From positions 930,001 to 994,000 of the forward strand of contig JACJWZ010000002.1 in the NCBI GenBank assembly GCA_020636895.1: a DNA stretch of 64,000 nt. Reading direction: 5' to 3'. This DNA comes from Thermoleophilales bacterium. Its GTDB lineage: Bacteria > Actinomycetota > Thermoleophilia > Solirubrobacterales > 70-9. The notes under the pieces are model-generated. The model did not search any database and was not told where the DNA came from. It saw only the letters and a list, made by a program, of their open reading frames with translations. A program made the position numbers and the translations under genes. Each line of letters begins with the position of its first letter. The stretch's first letter is position 1. Positions 7,857 through 19,005 of the stretch are shown here, one piece after another.

Positions 7857-9478
7857 GCTTTGCCCTTGCAGTTCTCGAGCTTGGTCAGCTTCGCCGCGAG
7901 CTCGTCGCGGACCGACGAGTAGGCGGGATCGTCGACGACGTTGTCGAGCTGGTACGGATCCTTCTTCAGGTCGTACAGCTCCTTCTCGCCGGTCTCGGTC
8001 CAGACGATGTAGGTGTAGTCGTCGGTGCGCACCCCCGTGTAGGGCAGATCCCATTGGTTGGCGGGCACGTTCGGGTTCTCGAAGAGCCGCGCCAGCGCCT
8101 CGATCGCGATCGCCCGGTCGGGCATCCGCTTCTTGCTCTTCGTCGCCGGCAGCAGCGAGACGCCGTCCATGGTGCGACCGGGCTTGGCGCCGGCGATGTC
8201 GAGCAGGGTCGGGGCGAAGTCGACGTTCGAGACCTGCCCGCCGCGCTTGACGCCCTTCGGGATGCCGGGGCCGCGGATGATCAAGGGCACTCGCAACGAC
8301 TCCTCGTAGGGCAGGTACTTGTCGCCGGGGATCCGGTGCTCACCCTGCAGCCAGCCGTTGTCGGAGAGGAAGACGATCGTCGTGTTCTTGAGCTGGTGCG
8401 TGTTGCGCAGCGTCTTCACAAGGTCGCCGACGCCCTCGTCGACGGCCATCAGCGAGCCGGCGCGGCCCTGGTAGTCGAGCTGGAGCTGCGCGATGTCATC
8501 CGAATCCAGCAGCGGCGCCTTGTCCTGCAGGTTCGACGACTTGTCGGAGATGTCGGCCTCGTTGAAGCTCGGGGGCTCGGGCAGCATCAGCTGGTTGACG
8601 TCGGGCTCGAAGCGCATCGCCGGGCGCGGGTCGGGACCCGGCTTGCCGAGGAGCGTCGTCGAGACGTCCTCACGATGCGGAGCGGCGGGGGACCACCAGA
8701 CGAAGAACGGGTCCTTCTCCTTGCCCTCGCGGCGGACGATGTTCTCGGCCACCTGACCGGTCACGTCGGGGGAGTAGTCCTCCTCGTTCTCGGCGCCCCA
8801 GTAGGTGTAGGGGGGGTTGCCGAAGACCTCGTGCAGCTTGCCGAGGATGCCGCCGACGCCGGCCGGGTTCGGGGTCACCTCGATGTTGGCGAACTCGACC
8901 AGCTTGCTGGCGAAGTCCTTGTCGCCCCAGTACTTGAGCTTGCCGTCCCGGTTCATCACGAAGTTGTAGTAGTCGTAGGCGGAGACGTCGAGGAGCCCGC
9001 GCCAGGTGTCGAAGCCCTTGGGGATCTCGCCGCGGCCGTCCAGAGCGCCGTAGCCGTTCAGCCACTTGCCGATCGCAGCGGTGCGGTAGCCGCTCTTCTG
9101 CAGCCAGCGCGGCAGGATGTTGCCCCGGTCCTTCATGCCGTACCAGCCGTAGGGGTTGAAGTTGCCCTTGACGCCGTGGTTGTGGGCGTACTGGCCGGTG
9201 ATGAACGTCGCCCGGGCCGGGCAGCAGAGCGGGAAGGAGTCGACGGCGTCGGTGAAGGTGGTGCCCTGCTTGGCGAGGAGCTTGCGGACGTTCGGCATGA
9301 ACTTGACGTCGGTCGTCGCCATGTCGTCGGTCATGACGACGAGGATGTTCGGGCGGCCGTCGGTGTCGGCCTTCACGGGCCGGGCGGAGGCGCTCTGCGC
9401 GAGGCCGAGCAACGCGAGGGCGGCGAGTGCGAGCACCGTGGCGGTGCGGGTGAGTAGGCGTGGGGCGGTGCGCATCAA
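7838..9478 (-). CDS. Secreted sulfatase (formylglycine-type)
   Basis: This 546-residue protein has a Sec signal peptide (TATVLALAALALLGLAQSAS) and then the sulfatase fold: NILVVMTDDM (residues 44-53, metal ligands), C85-C-P-A-R89 (formylglycine motif CxPxR), GKW at about 140 and LSDNGWLQGEHR near residue 375. Related enzymes remove sulfate from polysaccharides. It is the first gene of the operon sulfatase, barrel protein, sulfatase, with a Shine-Dalgarno-like AGGAG before the ATG. It diverges from a TetR regulator at 9566, which is the natural candidate for its control. Confidence 0.92.
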   Translation of the reverse strand: MMRTAPRLLTRTATVLALAALALLGLAQSASARPVKADTDGRPNILVVMTDDMATTDVKFMPNVRKLLAKQGTTFTDAVDSFPLCCPARATFITGQYAHNHGVKGNFNPYGWYGMKDRGNILPRWLQKSGYRTAAIGKWLNGYGALDGRGEIPKGFDTWRGLLDVSAYDYYNFVMNRDGKLKYWGDKDFASKLVEFANIEVTPNPAGVGGILGKLHEVFGNPPYTYWGAENEEDYSPDVTGQVAENIVRREGKEKDPFFVWWSPAAPHREDVSTTLLGKPGPDPRPAMRFEPDVNQLMLPEPPSFNEADISDKSSNLQDKAPLLDSDDIAQLQLDYQGRAGSLMAVDEGVGDLVKTLRNTHQLKNTTIVFLSDNGWLQGEHRIPGDKYLPYEESLRVPLIIRGPGIPKGVKRGGQVSNVDFAPTLLDIAGAKPGRTMDGVSLLPATKSKKRMPDRAIAIEALARLFENPNVPANQWDLPYTGVRTDDYTYIVWTETGEKELYDLKKDPYQLDNVVDDPAYSSVRDELAAKLTKLENCKGKACDVPE

Positions 9479-9551
9479 GGTCTCTCCTGGTCTGTGTCGA
9501 CTCTCCTCAACACTCGCGCGAAAGCAATGACTCGCTTTCCGGCTCCTCTGC

Positions 9552-9583
9552 TAACGTAACAGACTGTGCCACAGAGTGTCACA
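9552..9583 (+). promoter_or_regulatory. Divergent promoter and palindromic operator candidate between sulfatase operon and tetR
   Basis: TAACGT at 9552-9557 lies 8 nt before the GTG start of tetR. The reverse strand of the same bases offers TACGTT (9553-9558) for the sulfatase operon, so both -10 boxes may overlap. TGTGCCACAGAGTGTCACA (9565-9583) is an imperfect palindrome with TGTGnCAC/GTGnCACA arms that covers the tetR start. It is a good candidate for a TetR-type operator. Confidence 0.4.
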
Positions 9584-10171
9584 ACTCGGCCTCGACTGAG
9601 CCGGGAGGAGGCCAGGGAGCGCATTCTCGAGGCGACCGGGGAGCTGGTCCGCGACCGCTCGTTCGCCGAGCTCACGGTCGGCGAGATCATGGATCGGGCC
9701 GGGCTCGAGCGCACGATCTTCTACCGCCACTTCGAGAACGTCGGCGCCCTCGTCCTCTCGGCGGGCCGGCAGGCGATCCTCGACCTCTACGAGGCCCAGG
9801 CGGCGATCGCCGACACCAACAAGAGCTTCGACCCGGAGACGATCCGGGAGGCGATGGTGCTCGCCGCGACGGTCTTCCATCGCGACGGGCCGCTGCTGCG
9901 GACCGTGTTCGAGGCTTCCGCCGCCAACCAGCTCCACATGGTCAACGAGGAGGCGCTCCGCGGGCGCTTCGACGGGCTCGTCGCCGAGATGCTGCACGAC
10001 CTCGAGCGGCAGCGCGGCAAGCGATTCGCCGATGTCGGCGAGACCGCGCGGGCGCTCAACCGCCTCAACGAGAACTACCTGCTCGACGCCTTCGGTCGGG
10101 GGCCGCGCGTCTCGATCGACACCGCCGTCGAGACCCTGACGCAGATCTGGGTCGCCGTCACCTCGTACTGA
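9566..10171 (+). CDS. TetR-family transcriptional regulator
   Basis: This 201-residue protein has an N-terminal helix-turn-helix at about residues 13-60 (REEARERILEATGEL, LTVGEIMDRAGLERTIFYRH), followed by an all-helical ligand-binding/dimer domain without recognised ligand. Family members usually repress themselves and a divergent operon. Here the divergent operon encodes two sulfatases and a barrel protein. The GTG start is supported by the -10-like TAACGT 8 nt upstream, which implies a leaderless transcript. Confidence 0.92.
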   Translation: MPQSVTTRPRLSREEARERILEATGELVRDRSFAELTVGEIMDRAGLERTIFYRHFENVGALVLSAGRQAILDLYEAQAAIADTNKSFDPETIREAMVLAATVFHRDGPLLRTVFEASAANQLHMVNEEALRGRFDGLVAEMLHDLERQRGKRFADVGETARALNRLNENYLLDAFGRGPRVSIDTAVETLTQIWVAVTSY

Positions 10172-10219
10172 CCTTCACCCACGCCCACCTCAACGAACCG
10201 ACCACGGGAGGACCCGCAG

Positions 10220-10606
10220 ATGCCGATCGAACCTGACCAGCAGCAGCTCGAGACGATCGCCGCCCGAGCGGCCGAGGACAGCTCGCCGATCGTGATGCTG
10301 AACCTGAACCGCTACGCCGACCGCAGCGAGTACACCAAGTACATGGCGGTCGCGGGGATCAAGCTCCAGGAGATCGGGGCGACGGTCCTCTGGCACGCGA
10401 ACGCTTCAGACACCTTCATCGGCACCGGCGACGACGACTACGACGAGGTGCTCGCGGTCTGGTACCCGAGCCGCTCAGCCTTCCTCGAGTTCACCTCCGA
10501 CCCGCGCATCCTCGCCGCCTTCGAGCATCGCCGCGCCGGTCTCGAACGCGCCGCGATCATCTGCTGCGAGTCCGGGCCCGAGGCCAAGCTCACGGCGTTC
10601 GAGTAG
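10220..10606 (+). CDS. DUF1330-like dimeric alpha-beta barrel protein
   Basis: This 128-residue protein has SPIVMLNLNRYADRSEYTKY near its N-terminus and YDEVLAVWYPSRSAFLEF further on, as in DUF1330/ferredoxin-like small proteins. No catalytic role is established for the family. A clear Shine-Dalgarno (GGGAGG at 10206-10211) precedes the ATG. It follows tetR by 48 bp and precedes the next gene by 17 bp, so the three are probably co-transcribed. Confidence 0.8.
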   Translation: MPIEPDQQQLETIAARAAEDSSPIVMLNLNRYADRSEYTKYMAVAGIKLQEIGATVLWHANASDTFIGTGDDDYDEVLAVWYPSRSAFLEFTSDPRILAAFEHRRAGLERAAIICCESGPEAKLTAFE

Positions 10607-10623
10607 ACGGCGGGACGGCCGCG

Positions 10624-11979
10624 ATGCCCGGGGCCTACTGGCCGCAACCCTGGACGGGCGAGGATGGCGGCCCCCGGCGCTGGGGCTGCGCGGAGGGGAT
10701 AACGGGTCTCGGGATCCGCCCCGGCGAGGGACTGCGGGTCGAGGCCGTCGCCGACGCCTTCGCCACCGACGTGCTGCTGCGCCGTGACCCCGGCGAGCTC
10801 TACGCGCTCCGCCACCCCATCCCCATGCGCGGAGAGCAGACGAGCCCCGTCGACGGTTGGGTCGAGCGCCTTGATCCCGACACGCTCGAGGTCGTCGCCT
10901 CGAGCCCGCGCCTCCCTGCGGGCCGATGGTGGCCGGGCGGTCTCGCAGCCCACGCGAACGGCTCCATCCACATGGTCCTGGGGCGCTGGGCGCACCGCCT
11001 CTCCCCCGCTCTCGAGGTCATCGCCTCCCACCGGCTGCCGGTCGAGCGGCCCCACAACTCGTTCGTGATCCTCGACGGCGGCGAGCTCGTCACCAAGGAC
11101 TGCGACGCGCCCGCCGGGCTCGAACCGTCGACGTTCTCGGTCCTCGACCCGGAGACGCTCCTCCCGGTGGCGCCGCCCCTGCGCCTACCCGAGCCGTCGA
11201 TCGCGCGGCTCTCCAGCGACGGCGAGCGCGTGATCGCCGTCGGCACGACGAAGGTCTTCATGCTGCGACTCAACCGCGACGCCGGGCGGCTCGTGATCGA
11301 CGAGGAATGGCAGCCCGGCTACGGCCCCTCGCCTGGGCGGAGCTTCGGCTGGGACCCGGTGATCACCGGCGAGCACGTGCTGTGGATGGACCAAGGACGA
11401 AACAGCGTCGACCGCTCGATGGTCGGCACCGGCACCCAGCCCGACCCGGTGCGGCTGTGGTGGGCTCGGCTCGACGACGGCTCCATCCGCTCGACCGAGA
11501 TCAGCGGCCTCCCGTTCGGCACCGAGTCGAATCCTCCCGGCTGGGATCCCGAAGGCCGGATCGCCATCGCCTACGACGCCGGCAACGGAGTCACCCGCGC
11601 CTGGCGGATGGAGGGGGACGAGCTGGTGCCGCTGTGGCGCCGCGACGACGTCGCCCACGCCTGCCACCTGATCCTCTTCCCCGACACCCGTGAGCTGGTG
11701 GTCGGCGACTGGTGGGACAAGGGGGTGCTGAGCCACCCGCGAGCGCGCGGCGCGCTGCGCAGGCCGCTCGGAGTCCTCGGTCGCTCGGCCGCGATCCGGC
11801 GAAGGTCGTTGCCCCTGGGACACGATCGCCTCGCGGTCCTCGACCTCGACACCGGTGAGACGAAGGCGAGCGTCGACGTCCCCTCCCCCTCCCAGGGCTT
11901 CCTCTTCCCCGCCCCGGGATTCGGCCGTGACGTCTACTACCAGTCGCTGACCACGATCTGCCGGGTGGCGGTGACCTGA
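10624..11979 (+). CDS. Uncharacterised protein, probably beta-propeller
   Basis: This 451-residue protein has no signal peptide. The sequence is rich in short beta-type segments with repeated patterns such as LDPDTLEVVASSPRLP, LDPETLLPVAPPLRLP and LDLDTGETKASVDVP, each followed by a turn. This suggests a propeller built from divergent blades, and the overall look recalls carotenoid-oxygenase-like or quinoprotein-like propellers. The conserved metal-binding histidines of carotenoid oxygenases could not be assigned with confidence. It lies in the probable tetR operon and converges with a hydrolase gene. Confidence 0.65.
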   Translation: MPGAYWPQPWTGEDGGPRRWGCAEGITGLGIRPGEGLRVEAVADAFATDVLLRRDPGELYALRHPIPMRGEQTSPVDGWVERLDPDTLEVVASSPRLPAGRWWPGGLAAHANGSIHMVLGRWAHRLSPALEVIASHRLPVERPHNSFVILDGGELVTKDCDAPAGLEPSTFSVLDPETLLPVAPPLRLPEPSIARLSSDGERVIAVGTTKVFMLRLNRDAGRLVIDEEWQPGYGPSPGRSFGWDPVITGEHVLWMDQGRNSVDRSMVGTGTQPDPVRLWWARLDDGSIRSTEISGLPFGTESNPPGWDPEGRIAIAYDAGNGVTRAWRMEGDELVPLWRRDDVAHACHLILFPDTRELVVGDWWDKGVLSHPRARGALRRPLGVLGRSAAIRRRSLPLGHDRLAVLDLDTGETKASVDVPSPSQGFLFPAPGFGRDVYYQSLTTICRVAVT

Positions 11980-12003
11980 GGGCGGGAGCCTGGGCAGCCG
12001 GCC

Positions 12004-12030
12004 CGGACCGTCGCTTACGTGTCCGGTCCG
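12004..12030. terminator. Candidate hairpin between convergent genes
   Basis: CGGACCG (12004-12010) pairs with CGGTCCG (12024-12030) across a 13-nt loop. It lies between the ends of two convergent genes (11979 and 12070), where a bidirectional terminator would be expected. There is no T tract. Confidence 0.35.
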
Positions 12031-12069
12031 ACTAACCGACTGGATACGCGCCGCAGGTGTGAGCTCCCC

Positions 12070-12975
12070 TCAACCGCCGAAGTCGTCCCCGCCGGCGATC
12101 GCGGCGCGGACCGCCTCGGCGACGAGTGGCGGGTCCTCGATCTGCGGGTAGTGGCCGAGCTCCTCGAGCTCGGTGACGGGGATCCCGGGGCGAATGTCCC
12201 GGAGCGCAGCGAGAACCGCCGTGGTCGCGACCGGATCCTTCAGCCCCCACGCGAGGCTGAGGGAGCCGGGCCAGTCCCGGATCGCTCCGTGCCAGCGATC
12301 GGCGTAGGCGATGCGCTCGTCGAGGTAGGCGATCAGCTCGTGTCCCATGCGCTGCCCACCGGCGTGGCAGATCAGCGACCACTGGTCGGCGGCCTCCTCG
12401 TCGGTGAGCGGGTGGGCGGCGGAGAAGAGCGCGGAGAACTCGCGGCGGAAGAAGCGCTCGCTCGCGAGCCGCTGGGCGACCGCGCCGAAGCGTGAGCGCA
12501 GCACCCGCTGTCCCCGGGTCAGCGAAGCGCGGTCGAGGACGATGCTGCCGTTGAAGAGGAGCGCGTCGCGGAGCCGCAGCTTGCCGCTGCCGTCGACGTC
12601 GCGGGCGAGCAGCTCCGTCGCGACCGACGTGCCCATGTCGTGGGCGACGAGGGCGACGTCGCGGCCGGGGAACCGACGGGCGACCATCTCCTCGGCGAGG
12701 TCTGCCTGCATGAAGAGGCTGTAGCCGAGCCCGCGCGGCTTCGCGGAGAGGCCGAAGCCGAGGAAGTCGAAGGCCAGCAGCGGCCCGTCGCCGAGCAGCG
12801 GGATCAGCGTCCGGAAGTCGTAGGAGCTGGACGGGAACCCGTGCAGGAGCAGGGTCAGCGGGCCGTCGCCGGAGCCCTCGCGCGAGTGGACGAAGACGTC
12901 ATGGCCGCGGAAATCCTCGGAGGACCCCTCCGCGCGCCAGGCTTCGACCCGTGGTGTGAGCGGCGCTGATGCCAC
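12070..12975 (-). CDS. Alpha/beta hydrolase, epoxide hydrolase/haloalkane dehalogenase-like
   Basis: This 301-residue single-domain hydrolase has the oxyanion-hole motif HGFP at residues 45-48. The nucleophile elbow AHDMG (111-115) carries Asp113 in place of Ser, which points to epoxide hydrolase or haloalkane dehalogenase chemistry through an aspartyl ester rather than to an esterase. The C-terminal ELGHYPQIEDP supplies the likely catalytic His. The start is GTG at 12975. The gene diverges from clpB. The substrate is not predictable from sequence alone. Confidence 0.85.
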   Translation of the reverse strand: MASAPLTPRVEAWRAEGSSEDFRGHDVFVHSREGSGDGPLTLLLHGFPSSSYDFRTLIPLLGDGPLLAFDFLGFGLSAKPRGLGYSLFMQADLAEEMVARRFPGRDVALVAHDMGTSVATELLARDVDGSGKLRLRDALLFNGSIVLDRASLTRGQRVLRSRFGAVAQRLASERFFRREFSALFSAAHPLTDEEAADQWSLICHAGGQRMGHELIAYLDERIAYADRWHGAIRDWPGSLSLAWGLKDPVATTAVLAALRDIRPGIPVTELEELGHYPQIEDPPLVAEAVRAAIAGGDDFGG

Positions 12976-12981
12976 GCGGGG

Positions 12982-12987
12982 AGCATA
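12982..12987 (-). promoter_or_regulatory. Candidate -10 box for the hydrolase gene
   Basis: TATGCT on the minus strand lies 6 nt before the GTG at 12975, consistent with a leaderless transcript. No good -35 was recognised. Confidence 0.4.
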
Positions 12988-13037
12988 GTTACGAGGTGCG
13001 GTTGCGCAGCGTCTCGCGGGCGATCTAGGATCTTAGT

Positions 13038-13084
13038 CAGTTCGTAGCAGATTTCTTTACAAACTGTCATCAAGCCTGTAGCCT
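13038..13084 (+). promoter_or_regulatory. Candidate clpB promoter with overlapping inverted repeat
   Basis: TTTACA (13056-13061), a 17-bp spacer and TAGCCT (13079-13084) resemble a sigma-70 promoter; the -10 ends 9 nt before the clpB ATG. An imperfect inverted repeat, CAGTTCGTA/TTACAAACTG (13038-13066), covers the -35 and could be a repressor site. It does not match the HAIR consensus of HspR. Confidence 0.4.
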
Positions 13085-13093
13085 GGAGAGCAC

Positions 13094-15681
<2,588 letters not shown>

Positions 15682-15685
<4 letters not shown>

Positions 15686-17235
15686 CGCTTCTTCTTCCGC
15701 TTCACCTTGAAGCTCGCCGTCGCCGGGGAGGCGTCGGTGTTGCCGGCGGCGTCCACGGCTCGGACCGAGAACGTGTGCTTGCCCTTCTTCGCCTTCAGGG
15801 TGAGGGGCGAGGTGCAGGGTGAGAACGACGCCTTGTCGAGCTTGCACTCGAAACGGCCGCTCTCGTCAGAGGAGAAGGCGAAGGTCACCTTCGCGCTCTT
15901 CTTCTTCGTCTTCACCTTGGGCTTGGGCTTCGTCGTCAGCGTCGTCTCCGGCGGGTCGGTGTCGGCGGGGACGGACGTGTCGACGGTGAAGGCGCGCGAG
16001 TCGGGAGTCGGGTCGGTGTTGCCGGAGGGGTCGGTGGCGCGGGCCTCGAGCGTGTGGGCGCCGTCGGCGAGCGGCGCCGTCGTGAAGGGCGTGGTGCACG
16101 GCGCGAAGGCGGCGCCGTCGACGCGGCACTCGAAGGTCGAGCCGGCCTCGTCGGATTGCAGGTCGAAGGTCGGCGTGCTGTCGGAGGTGGTGCCAGTGGG
16201 GCCGCCGGCGATCGTGGTCTCGGGTGGGTCGCAGTCGACCGGTGCGCCGACGAACTCGTCGGCGCCGATGTCCGGCGCTGTGGGGCAGACGCCGTTGCCC
16301 TCGGTGCTGCGCGCGTCGCCGTCGAGATCCATCGTCCCGGTGAAGGCGTCGGTGACGCCGGCGTCGATCGTCGGCGAGCTGCTCGTCTGATGGAAGTCGC
16401 CGGTGCCGGCGTTGACGAAGGTCGGCGCAGCCGTCTGGTTCGTGCCCGTTCCCGGATCGGTCACCGTGGCGTTGCTGCCGCCGCTTGGCGTCTCGGCCTG
16501 CGTCGCGTAGTTCGAGTTGGCCAGGGTGATGACCGTCGACGCGCTGGCGCCAGACGACGCCGCCCACACGTCGAAGGTGCCGCCGTCCGCGATTACGTTC
16601 TTCGCGTCGATGTCGAAGGTCACGCCGGGTGCGGTGATGTTGAAGAAGATCCCCCGCGCCGCGGCCACCGCGGTCACGTTGCGGAGCTTGATCGCGTAGG
16701 TACCCGCGGGGGAGGCGGTCACGTTGCCGCCGACACCCCACGTGACCCCCGCACCGCTGGCCCAGCAGACGGAATCGCGGATCGTCACCGCGTCGGCCAC
16801 CATGCAGGCGAACGCGTCTGAACCCGAGGTGCTCACGTCGAGCCGCTCGAACGTGCTGCCCGCGGATCCATAGGCGGCGAAGAACCCGACCGAGGCACCC
16901 TGGATCTTCAGATCACGCACCGTCGCCGAGTCAGTGACGTTCAAACCGCTCCCGCTCGAGACGTTGATCGTCGGCCGCGGTTGTCCCGCTTGGCCGTGGA
17001 GGGTGATCGCGTCGGTGACCAGGACGTCGGCCGTCGAGTAGGTACCCGGCGTGACGATGACCTCGTCGCCGTCGACCACCGACGGATCTTCGACAGCGGT
17101 ATCGAGGGTGCAGGGGTTGGCCTGCGTGCAGGCGCTTCCGCTCCCCGTCGGCGAGGCGTAGCGCTGAGCCGCCTCCGCGGCCGTGGGTGCGACGAGGAGC
17201 GCCAAGAGGGTGAGCACCGCCGTCCTCTTCTTCAT
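15682..17235 (-). CDS. Secreted parallel beta-helix protein with Ig-like repeats
   Basis: This 517-residue protein (ATG 17235, signal peptide MKKRTAVLTLLALLVAPTAA) has an N-terminal right-handed beta-helix-like region: YASPTGSGSACTQANPCTLD, TVRDLKIQG, VTIRDSVCWASG, IKLRNVTAV. It ends with a DIGADEF motif often seen after such helices in secreted proteins. Two Ig-like repeats follow, each with the pattern DPPETT...F(E/K)C(R/K)xDxAxFxPC...LADGAHTLEARATDPSGNTD, and then a Lys/Arg tail (VKRKKKR). This type is common among surface proteins of high-G+C soil actinobacteria. Its ligand is unknown. Confidence 0.8.
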
Positions 17236-17374
17236 CTTCAACCCTCGTTCGTCCGTGCGGCCCCGACAGCGCGGCAATCTAGTCGAAGCCCGATGGTCGG
17301 GGTGCCAGTCGGGTCGGCGAGATCCGGAAGCGGCGCACCACGACGTCGCCGACCCCCGTGGACGGCGAGCGGTG

Positions 17375-18316
17375 CTACTTCGTGCTCTTCTTCCTCAGCT
17401 TCACTTTCGCGGTGGCCTGGATCGGCTCGGCGGAGCCGGTGGCGGTGAAAGCGATCTGCGCCTTCACCTTCACCTTGCCGTCGCGCTTCAGCTTCTTCTT
17501 CGCCTTGCCCTTCGCCTTGACGGTCAGGACCACGTCGCCGGAGGCGCTCGGCGCCTCTTCCTTCGATGCGATGTTCTTGCCGGTGAGCTCCAGGACCCCA
17601 GCACCCGGGACCGAGACGGCGATCGTCGCGGTGCCGTTCTTGGTGTTCCTCTTCACCTTGCCGACCTTGAACTGGACGCAGGCGCGATCGTGAATCGTCG
17701 GATCGGTCGTGCATCCGTCTTGGGTCTCGTCGCCGTAACCGTCGCCGTCGGCGTCGGGCTCGACGACCGCCGCGATGTTGAGCAGCGCGCCCGAGTCGCT
17801 GGACACGAAAACGGGTTCCGGCTGGCCGATCGGTCCCGATGCGGCCTGCACAGCGACGTCTTCCGTCAGCCCAGAGTTGCTGAAGCAATCGGTGGCGAGC
17901 GTGGAGCTAATTGCGACCCCGATGAATTCGCCACCGCTCACGGGAATCCGCGTCGGATGCTGTCCAGTCAGAGGCACCGCCAGGTTGATCGCATCGGACT
18001 CAGCAACCGGGATGATGGATGAGGTGTTCGAGGCCGAGCTGAACACCCGGAGTCGAAGGCTCCCGACGCCCGCCATGGTCGTCCTTCAGTTCGTGATCAC
18101 GCCGCCTCCAGCGGGCACCGCGTAGCTGTTGCTCTAGCCGGTGGCAATCTGGGCGACGTCCGCGGTGCCGCCCGAGGACGAGCAGCTCGGTTCGAGCGTG
18201 CCCGGGCCCGGTGGTGCCCCCCCGATCGTCGTCGCGGCCTCGCCCGCCGCGGGTGAGAAGGCAAACGCAAGCGCGACCGCTGCAGATGCTCCCAGTGCCA
18301 GACGTCTCATCTTCAC
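17375..18316 (-). pseudogene. Secreted protein gene interrupted by two in-frame stop codons
   Basis: One frame runs from the signal peptide (MRRLALGASAAVALAFAF, ATG 18310 or GTG 18316) to the Lys-rich end (KVKLRKKSTK). It is broken by TAG at 18134-18136 and TGA at 18086-18088. Between and around the stops the protein reads on sensibly: DVAQIATG-stop-SNSYAVPAGGGVITN-stop-RTTMAGVGSLRLRVF. The TGA probably replaces a Trp codon (ITNW). The intact part includes a DADGDGYGDETQDGCTTDP calcium-binding-like stretch and a beta-rich C-terminal domain. Family members are secreted and uncharacterised. The neighbour at 15682-17235 is also secreted. Sequencing error is possible, but two separate errors seem less likely than decay. 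Confidence 0.7.
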
Positions 18317-18352
18317 ACCACCATCAACTCGGGAATGGATCGGGCCTTGAAT

Positions 18353-18964
18353 CTAGTCGATGCGCCGCAAGGGGATCCCCAGTCGGCGCTCCAGCTTCGC
18401 GATTGCGCCGTCGTCGTCCTCGCCGGGAGCGAAGACGACCACCTCGGTCGCCGCGTAGGTGCGCAGGGTGTCCTCCGCGGCCAGGACGACGTCGTCGTCG
18501 CCGACGCGGCCCTCGACCTCGATCCCGGCCGCCGCGAGGGTGGCGACCGAGACCGCCAAGACCCGCTGGCTCTCGAAGCGGGCGGCCTCGATGTCGCCGA
18601 AGAAGCGATCGAGCCGGCCGATGCGCGTCGGCGCGAGCAGCAGCGGCTCGCCCGCCTCGCGGCGGGAGGGATCGGTGATCGCGGCCAGCACACCGGCGAC
18701 GGGTGGATCGTCGATCGGGGCAAGCAGGACGACGAGGACGCCACCCCGCACCCCTTCTCCGGGAGCGGCGATCTCGATCGGACCTTCCGGGTTGGCGCGG
18801 ATGGCCCAAACCACGACGGCGGCCAGAGTCAGCGTTCCGATGACGGTGCCGCCCTGCACGCCGAGGAAGGCGAAGCCGAGGAACATCGGCACGATCAGGA
18901 GCGCGGGGAGCCAAGCTCGCCCGCCGAAGAGAGGACCGTCGTCGCGATTCACGCCATCGGTCAT
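18353..18964 (-). CDS. Membrane-anchored protein with USP-like domain
   Basis: This 203-residue protein starts at ATG 18964. Two hydrophobic segments lie near residues 15-55 (AWLPALLIVPMFLGFAFLGV and VIGTLTLAAVVVWAIRA). The rest (about 75-203) has an alternating alpha/beta pattern: VLVVLLAPIDDPPVAGVL, VATLAAAGIEVEGRVGDDD, ATEVVVFAPGEDDDGAIAKL. This resembles universal-stress-protein-like folds without a clear ATP-binding G-2X-G-9X-G motif. It follows a secreted-protein gene on the same strand, with a 41-bp gap. The function is unknown. Confidence 0.7.
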   Translation of the reverse strand: MTDGVNRDDGPLFGGRAWLPALLIVPMFLGFAFLGVQGGTVIGTLTLAAVVVWAIRANPEGPIEIAAPGEGVRGGVLVVLLAPIDDPPVAGVLAAITDPSRREAGEPLLLAPTRIGRLDRFFGDIEAARFESQRVLAVSVATLAAAGIEVEGRVGDDDVVLAAEDTLRTYAATEVVVFAPGEDDDGAIAKLERRLGIPLRRID

Positions 18965-19005
18965 ACCTGCTCGGCGCCGCCGGTGCCGGGAGGCCCGGCA
19001 ACCTC

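Noticed and set aside
12976..13093. HAIR operator (HspR site) before clpB
   Set aside because: No CTTGAGT-N7-ACTCAAG-like sequence is present; only a different inverted repeat is.
18134..18316. Independent 60-residue secreted peptide
   Set aside because: The frame continues in register into the 17375-18076 part with family-like sequence across the stops, so it is better read as the 5' part of one broken gene.
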